64,000 nucleotides of DNA from Thiomicrorhabdus sp. GTDB lineage: Bacteria; Pseudomonadota; Gammaproteobacteria; Thiomicrospirales; Thiomicrospiraceae. The DNA is taken from contig NZ_OY782565.1 of the NCBI RefSeq assembly GCF_963677875.1, positions 124,001 to 188,000 on the forward strand, given 5' to 3'. The position numbers were made by a program, and so were the translations under genes. Below, one piece after another: positions 8,503-15,880 of the stretch. The notes below the pieces were generated by a model, which was given only the letters and a program-made list of their open reading frames with translations, searched no databases and was not told the DNA's origin. Each line of letters opens with the position of its first letter. Position 1 is the first letter of the stretch.

Positions 8503-8635
8503 TAGCCAAAAACTATCAATATTGATAAGCATTCTTTATCAGCCCAGTAAAACTGCTGTTTTGACTCCCTTTGAAAAAGCTCTGAAAATAGCGATTTTAG
8601 ACAATTTTGCGCACCGAAATTCAAGGGAAATAATT

Positions 8636-9124
8636 ATGGAAATAGAAGTCTGGTCGGGCTGGCTGGCAGGACTGGCAATCGGGCTGTTTGTGGTTCTGCA
8701 CTTCTGGCTGATCGGTAAACCGGCCGGTTGCTCGACGGGATACGGCAACGTCTGCGGCCTGCTGTGTCGACGTGTGCGCTACTACCATGAAGGCGAGTAT
8801 ACCCATAAAAACAACATCAAACTGTGGTTCCTCATCGGCATCCCGATCGGCGGACTCTTAAGCGCGTTGAACTCTCCCGATGCCTGGCACATCAGTTTCG
8901 ACATGGGCATGTACGACGAAATCCTGCCGCAGTCGGCCGCAGCCAAAGCCATCTGGCTGATTTTCGGTGGCATGCTGCTTGGCTTTGGCGCTCGACTGGC
9001 CGGAGCCTGCACAACCGGGCACGCCCTGGTTGGCGGCGCGATGCTGAATCCACCAAGCCTCTTAGCCGGTTTGGTCTTTTTTGCCAGCGCATTTATCGCT
9101 ACACGACTGCTATTCGGAACCTGA
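8636..9124 (+). CDS. YeeE/YedE-family sulfur transporter, first half
   Basis: The 162-residue membrane protein opens with EVWSGWLAGLAIGLFVVLHFWLIGKPAGCSTGYGNVCG and contains GGMLLGFGARLAGACTTGHALVGGAML near the end. These match half of the YeeE/YedE (TsuA, PF04143) fold, in which conserved cysteines such as those in GCSTG and GACTTG guide thiosulfate-type substrates through the membrane. Single-chain TsuA proteins are about twice this length; here the second half is a separate gene starting five bases after the stop of this one. The ATG at 8636 is chosen because the family begins there; an upstream open stretch to 8522 is unlike the family. Role: probable inner-membrane uptake of thiosulfate or another sulfur species. 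Confidence 0.85.
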   Translation: MEIEVWSGWLAGLAIGLFVVLHFWLIGKPAGCSTGYGNVCGLLCRRVRYYHEGEYTHKNNIKLWFLIGIPIGGLLSALNSPDAWHISFDMGMYDEILPQSAAAKAIWLIFGGMLLGFGARLAGACTTGHALVGGAMLNPPSLLAGLVFFASAFIATRLLFGT

Positions 9125-9129
9125 AGCCC

Positions 9130-9675
9130 ATGAACGACAAAACAGATAAAACAGAAGAGAAAAACCCGCAACACCAATATTCCTGGCTGACCAGTATTCG
9201 CCTGACGGTCATCTCCTTCGGTTATGCCTACCGAGCGAATATCCTTAGCCTGATCATGGGAATTCTATTTGGTTATCTGATGAGCCATGCCGGAGCGACC
9301 ACTTACGATTACCACGCCGAAATGTTTCTGTTAATTGATCTGCAATTAATGAAGGTCATCGGCACAGCAGTCGTCGTCGCAATGGTCGGCGTCTCCTTGC
9401 TGAAAAAGTTCCACATCAACTCAATCACCACCGGCACCGAAGTGGACTTCGTCAAAAAACCATACCAGCAAGGGTTGATTGCCGGCGCTTTTCTTTTCGG
9501 AATCGGCTGGGCAATGACCGCATCCTGCCCGGGAACCGTGCCTGCCATGCTTGGCGAGGGCAAAATCAGCGCCTTTTTCACACTGATCGGGCTTTTACTC
9601 GGTACCATGGCTTACGGCGTATTACAGACTTTTATCGCCAGCCAGGGACGTTACGGTGACGTTTTAAAAGATTAG
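9130..9675 (+). CDS. YeeE/YedE-family sulfur transporter, second half
   Basis: A 181-residue membrane protein that starts with a short hydrophilic tail and continues into the YeeE/YedE repeat: ILSLIMGILFGYLMSHAGATTYD, then KKPYQQGLIAGAFLFGIGWAMTASCPGTVPAMLGEG. The conserved Cys in SCPGT corresponds to the second-half substrate cysteine of the family. It follows the first-half gene with a 5-bp gap, so the two proteins very likely form one heterodimeric transporter. The frame is also open upstream to 8824, but that part overlaps the first gene and is not family-like. Substrate assignment (thiosulfate, sulfite or polysulfide) cannot be settled from the sequence. Confidence 0.87.
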   Translation: MNDKTDKTEEKNPQHQYSWLTSIRLTVISFGYAYRANILSLIMGILFGYLMSHAGATTYDYHAEMFLLIDLQLMKVIGTAVVVAMVGVSLLKKFHINSITTGTEVDFVKKPYQQGLIAGAFLFGIGWAMTASCPGTVPAMLGEGKISAFFTLIGLLLGTMAYGVLQTFIASQGRYGDVLKD

Positions 9676-9804
9676 CAAAAATCCCGTTTGTCGCGCATTT
9701 TGCGGTCGCTGCCAGCGGTCGCAGTCTTTCGCTTAGTTTTTGATTTATTTCCCATTTCATTTCCTTTCAGGCATTCTTCGCCCAAAATCCGTCGATAAGT
9801 CTAT

Positions 9805-9829
9805 AAATCTGCAAAGATTTCATTATAAT
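9805..9829 (+). promoter_or_regulatory. Possible typA promoter -10 with adjacent dyad
   Basis: TATAAT lies at 9824-9829, about 100 bases ahead of typA, and is preceded by the dyad AAATCT-gcaa-AGATTT at 9805-9820. No good -35 hexamer is seen at the right distance, so the promoter call is tentative. Confidence 0.35.
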
Positions 9830-9931
9830 ACCCTTCTTTTTCAATTTCTTAGCGCGGAAACCGATTCTTCGACAAGCTCTTTTTGCCGGTGGATGCCCTA
9901 AATCGTATTTCATAGAGAGCAAAATCATCCC

Positions 9932-11749
9932 ATGACAACGCAAAACATTCGCAATATCGCCATTATTGCCCACGTTGACCACGGTAAAACCACCTTAGTT
10001 GACCAACTTCTAAAACAGTCAGGTACTCTGGACGAACGTAAGGATCTGGGCGAACGCGTCATGGACTCGAACGATTTGGAGAAAGAGCGTGGTATTACCA
10101 TCCTGTCGAAAAACACCGCCATCAAGTGGAACGACTACCGCATCAATATCGTGGACACTCCAGGGCACGCCGACTTCGGTGGAGAAGTCGAACGTATTCT
10201 TTCGATGGTTGATTCGGTACTGCTGCTGGTCGATTCGGTCGAAGGACCAATGCCACAAACTCGTTTTGTAACCGAAAAAGCACTGCAACAAGGCTTGAAG
10301 CCAATCGTTGTCATCAACAAAATCGACCGTCCCGGCGCACGTCCTGACTGGGTACTGGATCAGACTTTTGACCTGTTCGACCGTTTGGGTGCAACCGACG
10401 AACAAATGGATTTCGACGTACTTTATGCATCTGGTCTGAACGGTTTCGCCGGATTTGACGAAGATGTTCGCGAAGGCGATATGAACCCGGTTTTCGAAAC
10501 CATTATCGAAAAAGTTCCGGCGCCGGAAGTTGACTTGGAAGGGCCTTTCCAGCTGCAATGTATCTCTTTGGATTACGACACCTACAAAGGCGTGATCGGA
10601 ACCGGTCGTATCAAACGCGGTACCGCCAAAGTGGGCATGCAGGTCACCATCATCGATGCACAAGGCAAAACCCGTAAAGGTAAATTCGGTGAAATCTTCG
10701 GTTACCACGGTCTGGATCGAATCAATGTCGACGAAGCTCACGCCGGTGACATCATCGCTTTCTCCGGTTTCGACCCTCTGAACATCTCCGATACTTTGTG
10801 CGATCCGGAAAATGTAGAAGCGCTTGAACCTTTGAAGGTTGACGAACCGACCGTTAGCATGACTTTCCAGGTAAATGACTCTCCGTTCGTCGGACAGGAA
10901 GGGAAACTGCTAACCTCCCGCCAAATCCGTGAGCGCCTGGATAAAGAGTTGCTGACCAACGTTGCTTTGCGTGTAGAAGACACCGAAGACGCTAACAAAT
11001 TCCGTGTTTCCGGCCGAGGTGAACTGCACCTTTCGGTATTGATCGAAACCATGCGTCGTGAAGGTTTTGAAATGGGAATTTCCCGTCCGGAAGTTATCTT
11101 CCGCGAAATCGACGGCGAAATTCAGGAGCCTTATGAAACCCTGACCGTTGATGTTCCGGAAGATGCGCAAGGAACCATCATGGAAAAACTAGGGATGCGT
11201 AAAGCGGAAATGCAAGACATGGTTCCGGACGGACATGGTCGTGTTCGCGTCGACTTCATTATCCCTTCACGCGGTTTGATCGGCTTCCGTACCGAATTTA
11301 TGACGGCAACTCAGGGGAACGGTCTGATCTTCTCAAGCTTCTCACACTACGGTCCGAAGTTCGACGGTTCCGTTGGCGAGCGCAACAACGGTGTTCTGAT
11401 CTCGATCGACAAAGGTAAAGCTCTGGCTTATGCTCTATTTAACCTGCAGGATCGCGGACGTCTGTACATCGGCCACGGTGAAGAAGTCTACGAAGGGATG
11501 ATCATCGGTCTGCACAGCCGTGCGAACGACTTGACGGTCAACCCTTTGAAAGGGAAGCAATTGACCAACATCCGTGCCGCCGGTACCGATGAAGCTCTGA
11601 ACCTGGTTCCGCCTATCCGCTTCTCTTTGGAACAGGCTCTGGAATTCATTGACGACGACGAACTGGTCGAAGTAACTCCTGAAAGCATTCGTTTGCGTAA
11701 GAAACTCCTGACTGAGAACGAACGTAAGCGCGCGTCTCGCAGCAAGTAA
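9932..11749 (+). CDS. typA: Ribosome-associated translational GTPase TypA/BipA
   Basis: The 605-residue protein is full length for TypA/BipA. The GTPase domain shows G1 [10 protein letters not shown] (residues 13-22), [20 protein letters not shown] and [13 protein letters not shown], followed by domain II, EF-G-like domains III and V, and the BipA-specific C-terminal domain with [19 protein letters not shown] and [20 protein letters not shown]. It acts on the ribosome in 50S assembly and stress or cold adaptation. It is monocistronic, closed by a strong terminator 20 bp downstream. Confidence 0.97.
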   Translation: MTTQNIRNIAIIAHVDHGKTTLVDQLLKQSGTLDERKDLGERVMDSNDLEKERGITILSKNTAIKWNDYRINIVDTPGHADFGGEVERILSMVDSVLLLVDSVEGPMPQTRFVTEKALQQGLKPIVVINKIDRPGARPDWVLDQTFDLFDRLGATDEQMDFDVLYASGLNGFAGFDEDVREGDMNPVFETIIEKVPAPEVDLEGPFQLQCISLDYDTYKGVIGTGRIKRGTAKVGMQVTIIDAQGKTRKGKFGEIFGYHGLDRINVDEAHAGDIIAFSGFDPLNISDTLCDPENVEALEPLKVDEPTVSMTFQVNDSPFVGQEGKLLTSRQIRERLDKELLTNVALRVEDTEDANKFRVSGRGELHLSVLIETMRREGFEMGISRPEVIFREIDGEIQEPYETLTVDVPEDAQGTIMEKLGMRKAEMQDMVPDGHGRVRVDFIIPSRGLIGFRTEFMTATQGNGLIFSSFSHYGPKFDGSVGERNNGVLISIDKGKALAYALFNLQDRGRLYIGHGEEVYEGMIIGLHSRANDLTVNPLKGKQLTNIRAAGTDEALNLVPPIRFSLEQALEFIDDDELVEVTPESIRLRKKLLTENERKRASRSK

Positions 11750-11770
11750 ACCAACACTGCGATTCAAACC

Positions 11771-11800
11771 AAAAAGCCGGTGCCTGACACCGGCTTTTTT
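11771..11800 (+). terminator. Rho-independent terminator of typA
   Basis: A GC-rich stem, AGCCGGTG paired with CACCGGCT around a CCTGA loop, ends in a run of six T. It lies 22 bases past the typA stop codon. Confidence 0.92.
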
Positions 11801-11886
11801 GTGTCCGAAACCCGCTATTTTCGGGTAAACTGGTGAAAAAAGGCGCTGTGTATCAGGGTCTGTTGAAAATTTTTACGGAGACACGC

Positions 11887-12852
11887 ATGAACGTTCAATC
11901 CAGTCTTTATCCGCCGATCGAACCCTATGTTCAGCACAGCTTGCAAGTCGATAGCACTCATCAGTTACACCTTGAAGAATGCGGCAACCCTTCAGGCATT
12001 CCGGTGGTTTTTATTCATGGCGGCCCCGGAGCCGGTTACAACTCGTCCCATCGACGCTTTTTCGACCCGGATGCCTATCGAATCATTCTGTTCGATCAAC
12101 GCGGTTGCGGACGCTCCAGACCGCACGCCTCTCTGCGCAAAAACACCACCGCACACCTGATCGAAGATCTGGAGAAAATCCGTCGCCATCTGAACATTGA
12201 TAAGTGGCTGCTGTTCGGCGGCTCCTGGGGCTCGACCTTGTCACTGCTGTATGCAGAAAGTTACCCTGAACGAGTTTACGGTCTGATTCTACGCGGCATC
12301 TTTTTGTGTCGGAAGGAAGATATTGCCTGGTTTTATCAGTCCGGTGCCGACCGTTTTTATCCGGATTTTTGGGAGGATTTCATCGCGCCAATCCCGCAAG
12401 AGGCGCGCCATGACATGGTAACGGCTTACTATGAAACCCTGACTGGTGAAGATGAAATCGCCCGCATGCGTGCCGCCGAAGCCTGGTCGGTATGGGAAGG
12501 CCGCACCTGCAATCTGGAAACCGACGAAGAAACCGTCAACTATTTCGGCGACCCCTTCAATGCTCTGGCAATCGCGCGCATTGAATGCCACTATTTCCAC
12601 CATCAGGCATTCATCGAAAAAAACCAGATCCTTGATGACATCGAAGCAATTTCCCATCTGCCGATTCACATTATCCACGGACGCTACGACATGGTCTGCC
12701 CGATCAATCAGGCATTTGATCTTTATGCCAGATTACCGAATGCCAAACTGCAAATCTGCAACCGTTCCGGACACTCGGCAATGGAACCGGAAATTACTCA
12801 AGCACTGGTTGATGCTACCGACCGTTTCAGGGAGCTGATTGAAGAACAATGA
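11887..12852 (+). CDS. pip: Proline iminopeptidase
   Basis: The 321-residue alpha/beta hydrolase carries HGGPGAG at residues 44-50, DQRGCGRSRPH at 70-80 and the nucleophile elbow GGSWGS with Ser113, the S33-family proline iminopeptidase pattern; the C-terminal HGRYDMVCPINQAFDL and NRSGHSAMEPEI hold the acid and His. It removes N-terminal proline from peptides in the cytosol. ATG 11887 is preceded by GGAG seven bases upstream; the frame stays open for 18 codons more, without family similarity. Its stop overlaps the dtd start by four bases (ATGA), so the two are translationally coupled. Confidence 0.93.
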   Translation: MNVQSSLYPPIEPYVQHSLQVDSTHQLHLEECGNPSGIPVVFIHGGPGAGYNSSHRRFFDPDAYRIILFDQRGCGRSRPHASLRKNTTAHLIEDLEKIRRHLNIDKWLLFGGSWGSTLSLLYAESYPERVYGLILRGIFLCRKEDIAWFYQSGADRFYPDFWEDFIAPIPQEARHDMVTAYYETLTGEDEIARMRAAEAWSVWEGRTCNLETDEETVNYFGDPFNALAIARIECHYFHHQAFIEKNQILDDIEAISHLPIHIIHGRYDMVCPINQAFDLYARLPNAKLQICNRSGHSAMEPEITQALVDATDRFRELIEEQ

Positions 12853-13286
12853 TCTGCCTGATTCAACGCGCTCTTGCCGGACAAGTAACCATTGCCGGAG
12901 AAACCGTCGGCAGAATCGATCACGGCATGGTGGTTCTGGTCGGTTTTCAGCCACAAGATACTCAAGTCGCTCTGGAGAAAATGGCTCATAAACTCCTGCA
13001 CTACCGCCTGTTTTCCGATGAAAAGCAAAAGATGAACCTGAATGTCCAGCAAGTCAGCGGCAGCATTTTGCTGGTACCGCAATTCACGCTTGCCGCCAAC
13101 ACACAATCCGGATTGAGACCAAGTTTTTCCAGTTGCGCCCCGCCATCGGAGGCCGAGCAGATGTTTCAGAAATTTCTGGGCATAATGAACCACCGCTACG
13201 GCTTGGTGGAAAGCGGTGTTTTCGGTGCGGATATGCAAGTCAGCCTGATCAATGACGGCCCGGTCACTTTCTGGCTGCAGACCTGA
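12849..13286 (+). CDS. dtd: D-aminoacyl-tRNA deacylase
   Basis: At 145 residues this is the usual length for DTD. It begins MICLIQRALAGQVTIAGE and has the two signature motifs that meet across the dimer: VPQFTLAANTQSGLRPSF (residues about 76-93) and NDGPVTFWL at the C terminus (Gly-Pro of the GPVT motif). The enzyme hydrolyses D-amino acids mischarged on tRNA. It overlaps pip by four bases. Confidence 0.95.
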   Translation: MICLIQRALAGQVTIAGETVGRIDHGMVVLVGFQPQDTQVALEKMAHKLLHYRLFSDEKQKMNLNVQQVSGSILLVPQFTLAANTQSGLRPSFSSCAPPSEAEQMFQKFLGIMNHRYGLVESGVFGADMQVSLINDGPVTFWLQT

Positions 13287-13298
13287 ATCGGCTGTAGA

Positions 13299-13342
13299 AG
13301 CTTGATTTCTCTCAAGCTCTTCACGGTACCGGCTGGTATAAT
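13299..13342 (+). promoter_or_regulatory. Extended -10 promoter for the 13422 operon, with upstream hairpin
   Basis: TGGTATAAT at 13334-13342 is an extended -10 element about 80 bases ahead of the ATG at 13422. Just upstream, AGCTTGA-tttctc-TCAAGCT (13299-13318) can form a 7-bp hairpin, perhaps the end of the pip-dtd transcript, although no T-run follows it. Confidence 0.5.
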
Positions 13343-13421
13343 GCTTCGATCCGTAATCGTCCGCAGCCAATGAAAGCTCTAACACAAAAATCGATGATTG
13401 AACCCGACATGGAGACGTCCT

Positions 13422-14015
13422 ATGCATTATCAAGTCACTGAAGACGAAACTCGCGCCGCCAAAAACCCGCACCATATTTTTAACATCAATATCATCATCA
13501 CCCACCTATTTCTATCGATGATCGTATTGGAGATCGGTGATACCCTCGCTCTGTTACTGGTTCCGCTGATATCCAGCCTGGTCATCTACTTTCTCTACTG
13601 GCGCAAACAAAAAGCCTTAAAGCAGGATACCTGGTTTGTCGCAGCACACTGGACAATGGCTTGGCGTCGGGGAAGAATTCTGCTCATCAGTTACGGCATT
13701 GCATTAGCCATGGTTCTACTGTATCTGCTGATCGATACGCTTTTCCCCGGCGGTTTCAGCATGAATGACTTCTCAACCGAAGGAAATCAAACTCAGCTGG
13801 GCGAAATCATCACCATCCGCTTTGCAGCCGTGGTTATTTTCGTTGCGGTACTGATCACCTTCATGCAAACCGGGATTTCGGTTTACGACGCCGGGAAAGG
13901 AATTCTTGACCCTAAAATCGAACGCCTGGTTCCCCGAGGCCCGGACGCCAATGCCGAACTGGGAGAAGGCACTGATGAAGTACAACACGCGAACAGCAAA
14001 AAAATGGATTCCTGA
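13422..14015 (+). CDS. Unknown integral membrane protein
   Basis: I do not recognise the family. The 197-residue product has an N-terminal hydrophilic stretch (about 25 residues), a pair of hydrophobic segments at roughly 27-60, another at about 87-108 and one at about 133-155, then a charged C-terminal tail with RLVPRGPDANAELGEG. The loop WFVAAHWTMAWRRGRIL links the second and third helices. Its C-terminal part (TFMQTGISVYDAGKGILDPKIERLVPRG) looks like a cytosolic extension. The ATG at 13422 follows GGAG by eight bases. Its stop overlaps the next start (TGATG), so the pair is translationally coupled. Confidence 0.75.
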   Translation: MHYQVTEDETRAAKNPHHIFNINIIITHLFLSMIVLEIGDTLALLLVPLISSLVIYFLYWRKQKALKQDTWFVAAHWTMAWRRGRILLISYGIALAMVLLYLLIDTLFPGGFSMNDFSTEGNQTQLGEIITIRFAAVVIFVAVLITFMQTGISVYDAGKGILDPKIERLVPRGPDANAELGEGTDEVQHANSKKMDS

Positions 14016-14650
14016 TGAGTAAACAAAGAAACCTGCCGGTCTTCTGGATTGTCATTCTTGGTTCAGTAATTATTTTTCCGCTGATGTTGCTCATTCAACC
14101 GCAACGTGATGCCGTTGATGAACAGCACTTGCCGTGGAATGCCGCTTTTGACCGGAACGGACAACTGCACGCCCTTGGGCTGACCATCGGAAAATCCTCT
14201 CTTGCCGATGCCATGCAATTGTATGGCAAGGATGTCGAAGTCAAACTGTTCACCGACAGAAGCGAAGGCAGTAAAAGCCTCGAAGCCTTCTTCCCGGTTG
14301 CCTACATCGGCTCGATTAAAGCCGGTCTGGCACTGAAGCTAACCGTCAGCGAAGCAGAACTGGACGCCCTTTACCTGAAAGGGAAGAAAATTTCTCCTAC
14401 CACTTCCGGCGGGCGGGAAATCGAATTGTACAATGCCGATATTCTCGACTTAATGGATCACCCGATTCAGAGTCTGACACTGGTACCGCGCAAACAACTG
14501 TCCGAACGCGCCATCAGCATGCGTTTCGGAGAGCCTGCCCGCAAACAGATTCAGTCCGACGGGCTGGAACATTGGTTCTTCCCGCAAAAAGGTCTGGAAA
14601 TGATTATTGACCCGGAAGGCCCCGAAGCTTTGCAATACACCGATCAATAA
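14015..14650 (+). CDS. Unknown membrane-anchored periplasmic protein
   Basis: The 211-residue product has one N-terminal hydrophobic segment (residues about 9-27, an uncleaved anchor or signal sequence) followed by a soluble domain of about 180 residues. I do not recognise it. Visible features are GLTIGKSSLADAMQLYG near residue 57, which resembles the SmpA/BamE-like LxxGxTxxxV pattern, and a later second repeat-like stretch AISMRFGEPARKQIQSDGLEHWFFPQKGLEMIID, also reminiscent of BamE-like fold proteins (FGEPxxxxxxxGxxxWxY). That similarity is weak and only a hypothesis. It overlaps the preceding gene and is 18 bp ahead of the patatin gene. Confidence 0.75.
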   Translation: MSKQRNLPVFWIVILGSVIIFPLMLLIQPQRDAVDEQHLPWNAAFDRNGQLHALGLTIGKSSLADAMQLYGKDVEVKLFTDRSEGSKSLEAFFPVAYIGSIKAGLALKLTVSEAELDALYLKGKKISPTTSGGREIELYNADILDLMDHPIQSLTLVPRKQLSERAISMRFGEPARKQIQSDGLEHWFFPQKGLEMIIDPEGPEALQYTDQ

Positions 14651-14668
14651 ACGGGTTGCGACAGTTCC

Positions 14669-15592
14669 GTGAAAACACAAAACGTTCACCTGATTCTCGG
14701 CTCCGGCGGCGCCAGAGGCTTGAGTCATATCGGAGTGATTCGCTACCTGCAGAAACAGGGCATGCACATTACCCGAATCACCGGTTGTTCGATGGGAGCC
14801 CTTGTCGGCGGCTTGCACGCTGCGGGCAAACTGGATGAGTATGAATCCTGGGTGACACAAATCAGTCGGCTGGACGTTCTGCGCTTTCTTGATCTGTCAC
14901 TGAACGCCAGCAACGGTTTTGTAAAAGGCGATAAAATCATGGACAAACTGCGCGAATGGGTTGGTCACGTCGATATCGAATCCCTTCCGATTCCGTTCAG
15001 TGCCGTTTCCTCCGATATCCTCAGCCAGAAAGAAGTCTGGATCAGCCATGGCGACTTGATTGACGCGATCCGCGCTTCGATTTCCGTTCCCGGAATTTTC
15101 ACCCCGCTGGTCAAAAACGGCATGGTTCTGGTTGACGGCGGCATTCTGAACCCGATCCCGATTCCTCCCAAATCAATGCAGAGCAATGAAATCACCATAG
15201 CGGTGAGTTTATCCGGAAGGGCACTTACGCACCCTTTCGGTGAAAAGTCTTCACAAACCATTGCTGAATCGCCTGAGAACGAGCAACAGAGTTCAACCGT
15301 CAACCGCTTCCTGCAAAATCTTCAGGAGATGTTCAGTTCAGAGCATACAGAAGGAGAGAAGAGAGACCCGACCGATCTGTCCTTGTCGGATATTATGATC
15401 GGTATGTTTAATGCGATGCAGGATACTTTGACGCGATACCAGCTGGCGGGATCGCCTCCGGACATTCTGATCGAAATTCCGGCAAACATCTGCAACTCAC
15501 ACGACTTCCACAAAGCCAAACAGTTGATACCGGCTGGTTATTACTGGGCCGAAAAAGCGATCGGCCAGCAACTGGATTTCCTGTCTTCTTAA
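14669..15592 (+). CDS. Patatin-like phospholipase (RssA/NTE-type)
   Basis: The 307-residue protein has the patatin Ser-Asp dyad: oxyanion loop GSGGARG at residues 11-17, nucleophile elbow GCSMGAL with Ser41, and VDGGILNPIP with Asp156. It begins at a GTG codon at 14669, since no ATG precedes the oxyanion loop. A hydrophilic region of about 50 residues at roughly 190-240 is longer than in E. coli RssA and looks disordered. It should be a cytosolic phospholipase or lysophospholipase acting at the membrane. It is the third gene of the unit that begins at 13422 and converges on ccoS with only 19 bp between. Confidence 0.9.
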   Translation: MKTQNVHLILGSGGARGLSHIGVIRYLQKQGMHITRITGCSMGALVGGLHAAGKLDEYESWVTQISRLDVLRFLDLSLNASNGFVKGDKIMDKLREWVGHVDIESLPIPFSAVSSDILSQKEVWISHGDLIDAIRASISVPGIFTPLVKNGMVLVDGGILNPIPIPPKSMQSNEITIAVSLSGRALTHPFGEKSSQTIAESPENEQQSSTVNRFLQNLQEMFSSEHTEGEKRDPTDLSLSDIMIGMFNAMQDTLTRYQLAGSPPDILIEIPANICNSHDFHKAKQLIPAGYYWAEKAIGQQLDFLSS

Positions 15593-15611
15593 AAAGAAAA
15601 CCGATGCCAGT

Positions 15612-15848
15612 CTATCTTTTCACGGAGGTCTTTGCAGAAGACTCCGTGATTTCAGATGGCTTATCGTCGGCATTCGGCGGATTCTTTTCCGGTTCAGGCG
15701 CTTCGAAATCGTCGTCGTCCATTAAAATCCGACTTGCCTGCCCATCCATATCGTCAAAATAGCCTTTTTTGGCCATCCAGATAAAAACGACGACAACCAG
15801 AAAGCCAAAAAACAGCATCATCGGTATCAAACCGTAGATTACATCCAT
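15612..15848 (-). CDS. ccoS: cbb3-type cytochrome oxidase assembly protein CcoS
   Basis: The 78-residue protein has one N-terminal membrane helix (YGLIPMMLFFGFLVVVVFIW) followed by KKGYFDDMDGQASRILMDDDD, the family motif (FDDLDGPAxRILFDDD). CcoS helps insert haem and copper into CcoN. The C-terminal 25 residues are a low-complexity hydrophilic tail longer than usual. It is the last gene of the cco locus, 32 bp after ccoI. Confidence 0.93.
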   Translation of the reverse strand: MDVIYGLIPMMLFFGFLVVVVFIWMAKKGYFDDMDGQASRILMDDDDFEAPEPEKNPPNADDKPSEITESSAKTSVKR

Positions 15849-15880
15849 TATCGTCTCCTTGCTTGCCGGAAAATTAACTG

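Noticed and set aside
9702-9730. Direct repeat of GCGGTCGC downstream of the YeeE/YedE pair
   Set aside because: Two short copies only, with no T-run for a terminator and no gene context; too little to interpret.
10019-10741. A 240-codon minus-strand frame opposite typA
   Set aside because: It mirrors the highly conserved TypA GTPase domain and has no independent features.
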